From Chrysoperla carnea (lineage: Eukaryota; Arthropoda; Insecta; Neuroptera; Chrysopidae): a stretch of DNA of 64,000 nt. Both the position numbers and the translations under genes were made by a program. The stretch covers positions 113,454,368-113,518,367 of the forward strand of contig NC_058337.1 in the NCBI RefSeq assembly GCF_905475395.1, given 5' to 3'. Position 1 is the first letter of the stretch, and every line of letters starts with the position of its first letter. Below, in pieces: positions 24,165-37,139 of this stretch. The notes under the pieces are model-generated. The model was not told where the DNA came from, made no database searches, and was given only the letters and a program-made list of their open reading frames with translations.

Positions 24165-26270
24165 ATGGCAGAATCATTAAATCCTATGTTACCCACTGTA
24201 AACAGTGGGTCATCGTATAATCCAACAACTGTTTCGAAAGCAACCAGAGGACCGCAATATTTAGGTGCAATTATAGGTAAATATTTAGTAAATTTTTCTA
24301 TCAAAATTACAAAAATCAAAAATTATTTTAAATATTGAAAAAGCAATTTTTTGGCAGTAAAAATTCATAAACATTGGAGATAAAAATGTGCCCAATATTT
24401 TAGAGACAAACCTTAATTTATAATAAAACGGAATTCTTAGCTTAAAACAAGAAATCAGTAAAATTTCTCTCTTTACTTATGAACAATGTACTCAAATGAG
24501 ACGAATTTCATCTCAAATCGTGGATTAAAAGAAAATATCATTTGCTTAATTTTCATTATTGAATTTTTCTTCATGATTTTCTGTTTGAGTTTATGGTATT
24601 TTTGGGCTCACGGCAATGTATTTCTCATTTTGCTCGAAGGATTCTTACTTTCGACACTTAACTTATCTGTCTAGGAGAAAATAGGGTTTGCACCGATCTG
24701 GTCTTGGATACTTGAATAACCAACAGGATTTTTAAAATTGCGTGCCACATAACAATATTTTTTTTAAATTTCTAATTTATTGTTTAATCGAATAACCTTC
24801 ATTTGTGGACCCAAAAAATATTTTGGCATTGAAAATTTAGATAAAAAACTTTTAATTAAAAAATTATCTTTTTGATTAAAAATTAAGACGTAATTATACC
24901 CTTTTCAAACGTAATTGTTTTTGTTTTTAGTGTGTTTGGCAGCAGTTTCAGCTGGTACGGCCATAGGATGGAGTGCTCCAGTAATACCCCAACTAGAAAA
25001 TGGAACAACAGCCCCATTTCCTGTAACAAAATCAGAAAGTTCATGGATTGGTGCATTTTTACCAGTAGGTGCCTTATTTGGTGCTATTCCTGGTGGAATT
25101 TTGGCTGATAAAGTTGGACGAAAATTGACAATCTTATCATTAGCTGGACCATTTTTAATAAATTGGGGTTTAATTGTTATAGCAAATTCTGCAACTCTTA
25201 TGATTGTTGGACGATTTTTTGCCGGATTATCAACGGGAGCGATATGTGTAACAGGTTCTATGTACATTGGAGAGTTTGCTGAAACTGAAATACGTGGAGT
25301 TTTGGGATCCTACTTTCAATTGTTTTTATGTGTGGGAATTTTAATATCATTCGTTTTGGGAGCGTTTTTGGATTATGTCCAATTATCTTTAACACTAGCT
25401 GTAATTCCAATTATTTTTGTTATAACTTTTAAATTCATGCCAGAATCTCCGGTATATTTGATGACAATTGGTAAGCGAACAGAAGCTGAAGACGCTATTC
25501 GATGGTTTCGTGGTAAAAATTATAATGTCACACCAGTTATTGAGGAAATACAACATACAATTGACGCCACAGCTGGTAAAGAATCCTCAGTTGCGGATTT
25601 ATTTAAAACTAGAGGTAATTTGCGAGCATTTATTTCCAGTTTAGGATTGATGTTATTCCAACAATTCTCTGGAATAAACGCAGTTATCTTCTACACAGTC
25701 ACAATTTTTGAATTAGCTGGAAGTTCATTAAATCCGAAAGTGGCTGCTATTTTAATTGGAAGCATTCAAGTAGTTATGGCTTACATCGCTGCAACAATAA
25801 TTGATAAAGCTGGTCGAAAAATATTTTTATCTCTTAGTGGTGGAATTATGTTTATTTGTTTAGGTGGAATTGGATTTTTCTTCCAGCAAAAGGAATCGGA
25901 TGTGGATGTCTCAAATATTGGATGGTTACCACTCAGTTGTCTATTACTGTATATTGTAGGATTTTGTTTGGGTTATGGGCCTATACCATGGATGATTATG
26001 GGTGAATTATTTACGCCTGAATTGAAAGGTGTTGCAAGTGGTATTGCCGTATTAACTAATTGGTTTTTAACTTTTGTGGTCACAAAATCGTTTGATGGAA
26101 TGGTAGCAGCGTTTGGTATCAGTGGAACTTTCTTCACGTTTATGGCGTTTGTGTTTGCTGGTTTGGTGTTTGTACAAGTTGTTTTGCCGGAAACTAGAGG
26201 AAAATCATTGCAAGAAATACAAGATGAGTTAAATGGACGGAAGCATATACGTAAATCGGCTAATATTTAA
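24165..26270 (+). CDS. Transporter A: Tret1-like facilitated trehalose/sugar transporter
   Basis: This is a sugar-porter family MFS protein of 483 aa, expected in the plasma membrane with 12 helices. Tret1-type members move trehalose down its gradient from fat body or into tissues; the substrate here is inferred. Exons are 24165-24276 and 24931-26270, with a phase-1 GT-AG intron (donor GTAAAT, acceptor TTTTTAG). An in-frame TAG at 24135-24137 precedes the ATG. Signature motifs in order are DKVGRK (97-102), PESPVYL (208-214), QQFSGINAV (281-289, helix 7, substrate-contact Asn kept), DKAGRK (329-334), GPIPW (387-391) and PETRGKS (457-463). Length is typical of the family. The cytosolic N-terminus is short (about 37 residues) and Ser/Thr/Pro-rich. 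It is 3.3 kb downstream of glass, same strand, and converges with transporter B, a close paralogue. Confidence 0.93.
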
Positions 26271-26280
26271 AAAAAATTCG

Positions 26281-26286
26281 AATAAA
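26281..26286 (+). terminator. Poly(A) signal of transporter A
   Basis: AATAAA begins 11 bases after the TAA of transporter A; another AATAAA occurs near 26343. The position fits a short 3' UTR. Confidence 0.45.
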
Positions 26287-26681
26287 TAATTAGTTTTTAT
26301 AATTTATTTTAGTTTTTAAGATTCATATTTTAAGCTTTTATTAATAAACGTTATTTTAAAAAATAGTTTCTGTAGATTTTAATCCTACTTCGAAATCGGA
26401 AAGTAAAGAATACAAATTAAAATAGTGAGTATTCTTGATAATTTTGCAATGAAGATTTTCTGAGAAATCGACTACATAGGACGAAATTTCTACCAAAAGA
26501 TTACTTAAAAAGTTTATTCTCTATTTAAAAAAAATTACGGAAATAAATAATGGAATAATTTCTTTTTTAAAAATTTTATGAAAGTTTAATTATTCATAAG
26601 GGAGTATTCTGGTCTAGTAGCCTAAATTGGAGGCATTTTTCAATCTTTTTCGCCTAGGTTCAGTTATTTTTATAACAATAT

Positions 26682-27118
26682 CTGGATGACCGAGCTTTGC
26701 TCGGTTATTCGCCAATAGATGTCAGCAAGAGTCATATTTTTCACTTTAGACTACTCAAACGCCTCCTTTTTGTTATGTTATAATTTGCATTGTATTTCAT
26801 TAACTACGTTATACACCAATAGATGTCTGATGAATTTTTTTCACTTTAGACTACTCAAACGCCTCCTTTTTGTTATGTTATAATTTGCATTGTATTTCAT
26901 TAACTACGTTATACACCAATAGATGTCTGATGAATTTTTCATCAAAAGACGGATAAAAGGACATTTCTGATAAATGAAACCTAGCTAGATCGACTTATCG
27001 CCCCAAAAAACCCCTACATACTCATTTTCATGAAAATCGTTGGAGCCATTTCCAAGATCGTTGATATATATATATATATATATATATACAAGAATTGCTC
27101 GTTTAAATATATAAGATT
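26682..27118 (+). mobile_element. Retroposon-like element with TA-microsatellite tail
   Basis: It starts CTGGATGACCGAGCTTTGCT, a block common in insect retroposons, and ends with CATGAAAATCGTTGGAGCC, a (TA)n run at 27064-27086 and CAAGAATTGCTCGTTTAAAT, the 3' tail style of some insect non-LTR elements and their short derivatives. No reverse transcriptase remains. It includes the 100-bp tandem duplication listed separately. Confidence 0.55.
26741..26940. repeat. Near-perfect 100-bp tandem duplication
   Basis: 26741-26840 and 26841-26940 are identical except for the last base. An earlier diverged CAATAGATGTC...TTTTTCAC boundary at 26713-26744 may have allowed the slippage or unequal exchange. 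Confidence 0.9.
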
Positions 27119-27704
27119 AAAGTTTACCACCAGGGAATAATTCAGACTTCACTTTTCCCAGCGGTAGAACATTTTCTCAGATCTTTGCATAACTAAAACT
27201 CATCAACCATATTAACTTATATTATTAACTTCAAATAAAATTTCGCAACATAATGTTTTGTAAATTATAAGGTGAGTGGCAAACATATGTCTCCAACGTA
27301 TAAAAATCAAATTAAAAGTCCCCCAAATCTAAATTGGATGTTCATATCCTGTTTAAGCGAAGAGTTTTCGATATAGATCCGTCGCTGACAGATTGTACAG
27401 ATATCAGATAAAAGAAGTTCGTCAAGCATTTAAGCATGATTATTGTGTAGTTAGTACAATTTACGTCTAGGTAAGTTTTTGTTGCTAGCCAAACAAAGAA
27501 GTTCTGAAACATCTCAAAAATTACTCATGAATATTTTTTTTCTCGTTGAAAGGCGTCTCGTTGAAAAGTATTCCGCGCCTGGTATGGCAGCGAAAATTGA
27601 TTAATAGAAGATTTTATTAAATTCTTAAAAAAAAAAGCTACTTAAATTATGCATGGTGTTTGTAATAAACATGTTTACAACTGCCTTGTTACTCTGCGTT
27701 GTTT

Positions 27705-27780
27705 GCGTTACTCTGCCTGGAGTTGGAACCACGATCTATTACTATCCGGGCTATATTTTACCATTTAAGCTACAAGATGG
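27705..27780 (-). other. tRNA-like relic (SINE head or tRNA pseudogene)
   Basis: On the minus strand an A-box-like TAGCTTAAATGG is followed at tRNA spacing by a B-box-like GGTTCCAACTCC, with a GCCCGGATAGTAAT anticodon-arm-like stretch between. The acceptor ends do not pair, so it is not a working tRNA. Confidence 0.4.
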
Positions 27781-29056
27781 TCATACCAAAATTGTGTTAA
27801 CTTTTCTATACTGTCTAAAATAACACTTGATATTCAATAGCTCATTACATTATTTACATTTATTTACTGCTAAAAGCTGATAGAAATCATTGCATTTTTC
27901 GAACATAAAATAAAAATTTACAATATTGATTTAGAAATAATTTTTATTTAATTAACTATAATTAAAACGTGATTTAATAAATTTAAAAAAATTAAAAATT
28001 TATTGAAAATCAAGGTTGAAAACAATTTATACAGGCAGCATATATAGTTATACTTAAAATTATCGAAAATTAATTGATAAGATTAATTAGTATTTTTTAA
28101 TTATAATTGTTTAAGTGGCTTTAATACCAGCAGTATTAAGACCATTATATTATTTGTCTATGTTTAATGTGTGCTTTATTAAGTTAAGCTGATTTAATGC
28201 ATTATGGTTTTATGAATGTCTTTTGATAGGATTATTCAATTAGACAAATTATTATTGATTGATTTTTTGAACAAATTTTAATTTCTCATTTATAAGTATT
28301 TTTTTCGAGGGTTTGTTGCCGAACGTAAAGTATTAATGATTTGGAAGAATGACACATTATTGATTAAAGTCGTTTTATCGTTTTATGGTTGAAGAAAAGT
28401 TTACTTGCAACTTATACAACCTATATATTCATACAGAGAAAAATTAATCCTTGCCTCTAACTAATTTATTCTTACAATGCATATTTTCCAATTTTATATA
28501 ATGAATTAATAGATATAATGGCCAAAGTAACTCAACCTTTCTTGTCCCATAGTACTTCACAGATAATTTTTGATCAGTTCTTGAAAGAAAACTTTCGACG
28601 GTAGCTGGAAGAGCTAAAAATAAATAATAAGCAGTAGTTATTTTTTGTGAAACTATTTCACGAAGAAAAATTTTGGATCGTCGTTTTCATATTCATTTCA
28701 CTTCTGAAGCACCAGGCCGATGAAAATTTAAAGTGAAACAACTGAGATCATGATTATTAAATGATCAAAAAATCAACAATTTCATGAAATGAATGAGAAA
28801 TTTGGACTCATTAATTATAAAAATTGGACTCATTTAAACATGAGGCTAGTAGTATTTGTGATACCACGAAAAAAATTCTTCCTTCTTGAATTTTTTTTGT
28901 TTGGGAGTGTTTTATGTAGATGTCTCGAAAAACACTCATCTAATCGTTATATGGAGATCTTTTTGCTTCTGGGTTTTAATTACTGTATCCAATTACAAGA
29001 CCAAAACTTATCATAACTAGTAGCACATAGGTACAAGTTGTCTACACTAAACTGCA

Positions 29057-29158
29057 ACTCGACGCCAATGACCGGGTTGCGTTCGAGGGTACAGAAGAAT
29101 CTCAGAATCACCTGTTGAGGATCAGCCGTAATCTGTATGGATAAACCGGTGTTATTTG
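29057..29158 (+). pseudogene. Possible coding relic, GC-rich
   Basis: One frame is open for about 31 codons (LQLDANDRVAFEG... to ISRNLYG) and then stops at TAA, in a patch clearly richer in G and C than its neighbours. There is no start, splice site or recognised domain. A retrotransposon remnant is the likeliest source, but this is a guess. Confidence 0.25.
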
Positions 29159-32100
29159 ATGTGCGGAGCCTCTAGTCTAAGTATATTCATGTCCTTTCGA
29201 GTCTGCTTACGTCAACTTGCATAGTATTAGCTTATTTCTTCGTAACCATGATTCATAAAAATCACATATCGATCACTTATTTCGCTTATGACAGACCATA
29301 ATATTGACGCCTAATACTTTTTGTATTGAGTATATTAGTCAGAAATAAAGCGGAAATTTCTGGCTACTTAACAATTCAACCAATAAATAATTAACATATT
29401 GCAAATTATAAACACTCCTCCCTAAAATTGTTGATAAAATTTTAAAATCACTAAAAAGAATGTAAAAACGTTTATTGATTGCAATAAACAATTGACACGT
29501 GTAAATGTCCTGACTTTTTTCTGATACAAAATTGATTTTGATAAATGGTTGAGTGCTTGAGATATTAATTAGTAATTTTCTTTAGAATTTATTTTACCTG
29601 TACCTATCTATATGCTAAGCTCAGGGGAAAAATTAATTTTGTTTACATTACATTTCATAATTAAATCAAAGTTTATTTTTTAACATGATAAGTTTGTTAA
29701 AAAAAAAATTATGCAAATTTGTACTTCAAACCATAGGCACTGCAACAAGTGTAGCTAGCTCATTTCAGAATTCAAGATTCATAGATAGTTTTTTTGGGTA
29801 TTAATATAATTAGCCCGTAAAACATCTGAATGTCGTTAGCTACCAAATTCCTGACTTTGGCTTATGTTGTAGTTCAATGTTGTTTTGTAGGTTTGCCCAG
29901 AAACAAACTTTTCCACAACTCCTGCGAGAGGTATTTGATCCCCGTGAGTGTCTTTGCGTAATTATAGAGGGAACAGCGACTAGTATTCGAGGGATTGGAT
30001 ATCAAGTGAGAAAGTATGTGAGTTTGGTCTGATCTACAATATATCTCAATGCTAGGCTTTTGCCAGCTGACAATATTCAGATGTAACTAGCTATAATTTT
30101 AACGCTTTCTGTGAAAATGAGAAAAACCTTAAATTAAGAACTTTCTTTTTGTTTTTGAGATTTCTAAGATAATTAGGAAGCAAAAAATTCAAAAATCCAG
30201 TTCGTTTGGCGATTAGATAAGTAGTTTTCGGTGTATTGAATGAAATCGTTTCGTCAAAAAACTTTCTTATATAGTTGCAAGCGACATATCTGAAACTATT
30301 CGCCCAGCATCATAAAACCTTATATTTAATTTCAAAACTGGACAAGATCAAATTCAGAGATAAAAATATTTGTGAAATTTTTAATAATTTATAAAGAGTT
30401 TTTAACAAACTATCTCTTAAAAGATAGGTGAAGTTTTTTTTATTCCTGATTTCAATAATACTTTTTTGATAGAATAATTTTGGCGCAAAAAATTACGAAA
30501 ATCTCATTTATTTACCGATTAAATGAGAGTTCTTTGATGTAATCTAAAATTCTTCATCAGAACGATATTTTAGATTTCAAAAAATATAGAAATGTTCAAA
30601 AATTTTTTTTGTTTCGTATTACGTCAACTAACTAAACCGTGACGTTCAAAATATTAAAGAGCGGTGAACATTTTAGCGAATTTGCTGAAATTTTGTATAT
30701 AGCAACTTTATAAAATTTGAAAAATTCAACTATCGATTGATAAAATAAACAAGTTTGCCTGCAAAAAAAAAAAAGTTTAATTTTTGTTTATTTAGAATCT
30801 TTTTACAAATAATAATTATAGATAAAACAATAATTATTTTATTTAAAGTGATTTTCAATATTTATTTTATAATTTGATTTATTTACATTTTATATTTACA
30901 TTTTATGGATTTTACACTATATTGGATTTCAAGTGTACAATCGTGAAGAGTACAAATAATTCTAATATAAAACTATCTGCCTGAAAAGTACTACATCTTC
31001 TCATTTTTTATTTATTTATTTTATTTTAGGTCGCTTTTAACGTCTAGGTCATTAGCTACCGTTGAGAACTATACATCTTCTTAATAATGATGTATTTTTT
31101 ATATTCAGTTGGCAATTTTGTAGCTAAACTGTAAAGTAAATTGCCTACACTGATTATAAATGATGCATTATAAATTCTTAAAAAGAAAAATATTTTATAT
31201 TTAGTAAATTTTTTTTGGTGCCTACTTGTCGTCAATGTTAGAGGAAAATCGGTCATCAGAGAATAAAATTTAATATTCCTACATTAGTGGGTAATTCAAT
31301 TTAAACTCGGCATATTCAAAACGATGCAACAAAAACATTGTTATATTTAATTAATAATCGTAAATTTTAATGATTCAGGAAGTTGCAAAAACGTATTTTA
31401 TAATAAACCTTTTTAACTTCGTAGCTCCTAATAGTCACCGGGAAGCATTTTTAATACACCTAATGGAGGTAAAAATTTGATGATATATATATAAGTACCG
31501 TCGGGAGCTAACGGTCTACATAGGTGGGATAGTTGAATGGAGTTATTGAATTTGATTCTTTAACTCCTCATAACTTTTTTGTACTTTGTAAAATCGCGAC
31601 ATAACATTAGCTTTTCCATAAAGGCCAAGTTTCCCCTATATGTTGAAACAAATTTATTATACACAATTACTTATGTAAATAATAAAATTTAAACTGATCA
31701 ATTATTTTAAATATTTGTTTAATAAATTATAAAGACTCTGAATTACAAATTATTGCAGTATTTATGCTTAACATTCAAAATATTTTGTAAATAACAAAAT
31801 AGCTTCTTCTGGTTCATTGAAAATTATTTTTTGCTCCAAACTTTTAACGACATTGATTTCGCTTGACTGCCATATTTCTCAGGCAATACTACAATAATAA
31901 TGCCCAGTTCACTCAAAAGAAATAACAAATTGCTTACACCGATTTTATAAAAAAAAAGTTATCAATGCCGGGCCTTGATTACAATGAGACAATATGCAAA
32001 TTTTTTAACGACGCCTGACTTAAAGTGGAAAATTGTTCCAAGAAAAATTAATTATGATTTGTTTTTACAAATTAAACACAAAGTCATTAAAAAAATAATA

Positions 32101-32422
32101 ATTATGGAACTGTAAGTGGATGTATGCATTTTACGATAAATGCATTTGCCTAAAACAGGAAACAACCTCGTCTTCGAAAAAAAAATTACGTGTAGTCGAT
32201 TAATGTTAATATAAATAATAAATCCTTGTTTACATTAAATCACACTTTTTTATCAATGTGAATTTTAATATCAAGCGTGTACAGCACGAGGTGCGGTAGT
32301 GTTTAAAAGAACATTGTTCAAAAGTTTTTGATGCAAAAAAGTATCAATTAATTTCTTTCTGTCGCTCAACATCTAAATTTTTTTTAAATGATCTTTTATA
32401 GTATGCCAAAATGTTAACAAGA

Positions 32423-32984
32423 ACAAGTGAAAACAAGCAATTGACTGAGTTAATTGTTGAAATACCACGTATAGACAGTGTTGATTACTCTATCACATTA
32501 CACATATATACATGTCACACATACATAACTGATAAACCCATATTAATGCATACTATAAAATTTGCATATAATGTGTGCCCTCGTGAGTAAACAGTGATGT
32601 TTACAAAAAAATATTTCAAACAAAAGTTGTTTATTTTTTATATTTAAACTTTTGTTCTATCTTCTATCTCTAACGGTTTACAAGATGGGTCCTAATCCCA
32701 AGACCCAATTGACTTATATTGTCATTTGACATTTACGCCATTGACATTTACGAACTCAACCTCATGTTTTACGTCCTGGGTGCGCTGTAAAAATTTCCGC
32801 TTGATATCTTTTTTCGTTTTTGAGTTATCGTGTTCACAGACGGACGGACGGACGAACACCGATAATGGACTAATTAGATGATTCTATGAACTCCTATATT
32901 CTTTCGTAGTATCAATATTTTTAAGCGTTACAAACTTGGGACAGAACTTAATGTACTCTGTATATTTCATACATTCATGGTATA
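32423..32984 (+). repeat. Dispersed repeat family 1, copy between transporters A and B
   Basis: Full-length copy, from ACAAGTGAAAACAAGCAATT to ATTCATGGTATA, with the CTCGTGAGTAAACAGTGATG and GACGGACGGACG blocks in the usual order. Confidence 0.85.
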
Positions 32985-34489
32985 CAAATATTAGTGCAAT
33001 TTAAAAAAGTATCCATACTTTGCACTTTATTGAGTCTAATGGTACAGATTCTTGACTTTAACCTACGGATTTTAAAATTAAATAGAAAAAATAGAGAAAG
33101 ATTAAATTACACTATTTTTTTAAAGATGAATAAATTTGAATTTAATTATTTTAAAAAGTGAAACTTGTTTGAAAATAAAGATATTATTATATTGATGATT
33201 TACAGAAAATTTAGAACATACTGAGAGTAGAACTAACTCAAAGAATGGTACCTAACATTACTGGATACACTGCATTTCATATATAATAACTTGAAAAAAC
33301 TTACCAAGCCTGTTCTATTTTTCTTCCGAGTTCTTATTAGCAGTGTTAAAAATCATGAAAATAATTTTGGATAATTTAAATATGGGAAATTATTTTTATC
33401 AATTTTTACGTAATTTATTGGTCGAATTGGTTTTCAAATGTTTCACTAACGTATTCCTCGTCTTTGAAAGGTATTTATATTTTTTTCATTTTCTGCATAT
33501 TTCCGATACATTTTATTCTGGTTATTTTATTTTTAATTTTAAGATCGTTAATTAAATCTTTACTAACATAATCGAGATCCAGTTTAAAAAATAAATCTTT
33601 TTAGGTTTTAATATCACGAATAAATTTCAGAAAATAATGGAATTAAATTTACAAACTTTTTATTTTTTATATTTAATGTATAAATAAGTAGGTACATTCA
33701 AATTAATTATTGAATTATTCTATGATTAAAAATATTAAGACTTTTTAGACAAAAATCCGGATGGGTTATTGTTTGTCGAAATTTATTTAACCCCCTTCAA
33801 AGCAGTTCACTTAGGATATAATATGATGGAAATGAGCTTCCAAACCTTCATCGGTTCGGGTCATAACTTCTTAATCGAGAACAGTCTAAAGTCAGTTAGG
33901 TTGGTTGCGGAACGATTTGAGATCAATTTGTAATGTCAAAATATGGAAGAATCAATGAAGCGTGAAAATTTTAATTATCATAAATAGCGATAAAAAAGGA
34001 AAACCATACTCCAGTGCATCTAGCCTTTGTTAACAGTTTGTAATGACAGTACGGTGAGAATTGGAAGTCTTACTATTTTTGATCACAGTGGTAGGAACAT
34101 ATAAATTACATTTACTAGCCAATAAATAAATTAAATCACTATTAAAATTACAGCTTGATTGGTATAGAAAATAAGAAGTAACTACTCATACCTCCAGGAT
34201 ATTACGAACGCTCTGTATAATTAATACAAATCAATATTATTAATAAATTGACATTGGCCTCTATTGAAAAAAAAGAATAAATAATGTACCTAATCCGTAT
34301 TCATATCATAAATTTTACAGTACGCACGGCACGACGACGGTGGCTGAGACGTGCTTTGGTAATTGTTTATATCATTTGAATTCATTGTCACATAATATAA
34401 TAAATTGATACTGAACCTTGCCCAACAAATTACAGAGCATTGATCCAAATCACACAACACAAACGAACCATATTTGAAAAAGTTCTAGG

Positions 34490-34495
34490 TTTATT
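34490..34495 (-). terminator. Possible poly(A) signal of transporter B
   Basis: On the minus strand AATAAA begins 3 bases after the TAA stop. It is unusually close to the stop, so the true signal may lie further downstream. Confidence 0.25.
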
Positions 34496-34497
34496 TT

Positions 34498-36493
34498 TTA
34501 AAATTTCTTAAAATTAATTTTCCGTAAATCTTTTTGTATTTGTTGCATAGATTTCCCACGAGTTTCTGGTACACAAAATACAATAAACACTATTCCTAAG
34601 CTCAAAAATGCTGCAAATATGTAAAAAGTTGCGGCTGGTCCAATTGAAAATACTAGAGGTCCAAATGATTTAGTTACAATGAATACTAAAGCCCAATTTA
34701 GTGTAACAGTAATGCCACTTGCAATGCCCCGTAATTCAGGGGAATATATTTCGGACATTAACATCCACGGTAATGGTCCTAAGCCAACAGCGTATCCCAC
34801 AATAAAAAACATTAAGCTGAATAGAGGCAACCAACTGATGTAAGTCGTACTTCGACCGCCTAATTTCCATTGGAAATAGAAACCTAATAAGATCATACAA
34901 ACAGCCATAATGATGCCACTGATCATTAAGAAAAACTTTCGTCCAGCCCGTTCAATAACTGACGAACAAACTACTGCCATAATTACTTGGACGAGTGCGA
35001 CCAATATGGATTGTACATGTTCGTCAATCGAAGTGTTTGCAGCTTGAAAAATTTGAACAGTATACGATTTGATTGCGCTTACACCACTTAACTGTTGGAT
35101 GCACATCAAACCAATACATGCAATTAATCCATAAATATTTTCCCTTGTTTGGAATAAATCCATAAACTTTGCCGTACGGCCAAATCTAGCCTCGATCATT
35201 ACTTGCATCTGTGATAATTCTTTTTCGATATCATGATTTCGTGGTCGTAGCCACCGTAATGCGTCCGAAGCTGCAGTTAAACGATTATTCTTTATTAAAT
35301 ACACTGGAGATTCTGGTAAGAAATTAAATCCGATGCCAAAACAAATTGGAAATATGGCTAGAATTAATGATAGAATTTTATAGTGGACCAATGCTCCAAT
35401 TGAGTAAGTTATTAAGATTCCAATACATAAAAATAATTGAAAAAATGATCCATATGTTCCACGATTCTTAATTTCGGACATTTCTATTAAATACATGGAA
35501 CCACAAACGCAAATGGCACCAGTAGAAATTCCAGCCAAAAATCGTGCCACATACAACATGTAAACATTCACAGCAAAAACAATTAGAATCCAATTTATTA
35601 AAAATGGAATTGTTGTTCCAATCAAAATGAATTTACGACCAAATTTCTCAACTAAAATTCCCGCAGGAACTGCACTACATAAGGCTCCAATTGCTAGTAA
35701 CGATCCAATCCAAGTTGCTTCTGCGACTGTTACATGTATTGTAGAGCTTTTAGCGGTGAGTTGCGGTAGTACGGGTGATGTCCATGACAGTACACTTCCA
35801 GCAGATAAAGCTCCAAAACTAACTGCAACAAAAAACAAGTGAAAACAAACAATTGACTGCGATTCTTCCGAAGCATCTCAATTTCTTACAAATGTTGGAA
35901 ATTTTTAACATTCTAACGAAAAATCAAAAATTTCATTTTTTTATTTGCCATTCTTCATCATTTTAAAGGATGGAATGGGATCACAAGTCTTGGATTAAAG
36001 AATCGTAACTTATCAATAACGTAACAGTAAAAATCCTAACAGCCCAGGTGGATAAAGCATATCCAATTGCGTACTGAGCCTCAGAGGCCATGAAGTAGGT
36101 GTACTCAGCCTCTCAAAATAATGTAAAAACTGGTAAATGAGTAATTGTATCGGTAAATCCGGATTTGATAGAGCTATATACTTTTAAGGAGCACCCTATA
36201 TACTTTTTAGTTACGTATTATTGTGATTATCTTTTATCAGTATAAAATTTTTTCATTGATAATTCGTGTTTCTTTACAAAAATTTATAACCTCAAAAATT
36301 GGTAACGCCCAAAAAAGCCTAAATATTTTTTATATCCCAACGAATTAAAATTAATAATATCTATTAACTAGACGTTTTGCTTTTATATTTGAAACTTACC
36401 AACAACTGCTGCAAAACATTGTTGCCAATGCAACTTAGCTACTTTTGGTTGCCTACTTGAGGCCGGGAACATTGGATCCAATGTATCTGCCAT
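34498..36493 (-). CDS. Transporter B: divergent Tret1-like sugar transporter
   Basis: This is a second sugar-porter MFS gene, 472 aa, on the minus strand. Exon 1 is 36493-36400 (31 codons plus one base, donor GTAAGT) and exon 2 is 35822-34498 (acceptor TTGCAG); the phase-1 junction restores Val32. Motifs are EKFGRK (90-95), PESPVYL (201-207), QQLSGVSAIKSY (274-285), ERAGRK, GPLPW and PETRGKS. Helix 7 is unusual: the family's QQxSGxN Asn is Ser, and the following aromatic pair is replaced with Lys-Ser-Tyr, where transporters A and C keep Asn. Otherwise the frame is intact and conserved, so it looks functional rather than a pseudogene. A 25-bp piece of a dispersed repeat abuts its splice acceptor. 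It converges with transporter A and shares its gene structure, implying duplication with inversion. Confidence 0.92.
35835..35859 (+). repeat. 25-bp terminal fragment of dispersed repeat family 1
   Basis: These 25 bases match the outer end of the family-1 element exactly as in the copy starting at 3761 (core GTGAAAACAAACAATTGACTG), then similarity stops. On the minus strand it lies 10 to 34 bases upstream of the acceptor AG of transporter B exon 2 and supplies its T-rich tract. Confidence 0.7.
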
Positions 36494-37063
36494 AATAACC
36501 AATTTTTCTTTTCAAATATTTTTGCCACAATATAAAACGTAAAAACTTCTTTCAAAACTACGTGATTTATTCAATAATTTTACTAAATTTTTTTTAAATT
36601 TTTGATACCTTCATAAATAAAGGTTTTAGTTCTAAGAATGAATACAAGGAGCTCAAAAAGTCGCATGTCGAAACATTTTTTATTTAATTATTCTATCGTT
36701 TAATAAGTTTATTTTTTTGTAATCTTTTAGTAATGTACAATATTTCATTGAAGAGTGTAAGGGTTTTCTCATGCATGTAGCTTTTTCGTTGGATTTTCAT
36801 ATAGGATTTCTTTTAAAGTTTGCTAGTTTTAGAAGTGGCTGTAAAAAATTCAATCGATAAATTGTTCCAACATAAAAATCATTTTAGTATTATCTTATCT
36901 TCAAATTTCTTTTGAAAAATTCAATCAAACTTTAAAAATATATTGAGTGTATAAAAAAATTATTAAAAATGAATTTATTGGCAAACAAAATTTAATTATC
37001 CACACCTCTTAATTGATAGTTGATTTTAATAATTTTACTTTGTCTTTTACTATACCTATTGCA

Positions 37064-37139
37064 TGTAAACAATTGAAAAATAATCATATTTTAAATAAAA
37101 CGAGAGATTTATTGAAATTTCTTGAGAGAGCAGCCATTT
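37064..37139 (+). repeat. Dispersed repeat pair, copy 2
   Basis: Partner of 6109-6192 in the same orientation (TGTAAACAATTGAAAAATAA, then GAGATTTATTGAAATTTC). Confidence 0.5.

Larger units (their letters stand above)
27119..32422. other. Intergenic region between transporters A and B
   Basis: No gene is supported. It includes the tRNA-like relic near 27705 and the GC-rich relic near 29057. The remainder is AT-rich with scattered homopolymers. Confidence 0.5.

Noticed and set aside
24905-25267. Minus-strand frame over transporter A
   Set aside because: Antisense shadow of a long, well-conserved transporter exon. The same applies to 35627-35842 and 62829-63191.
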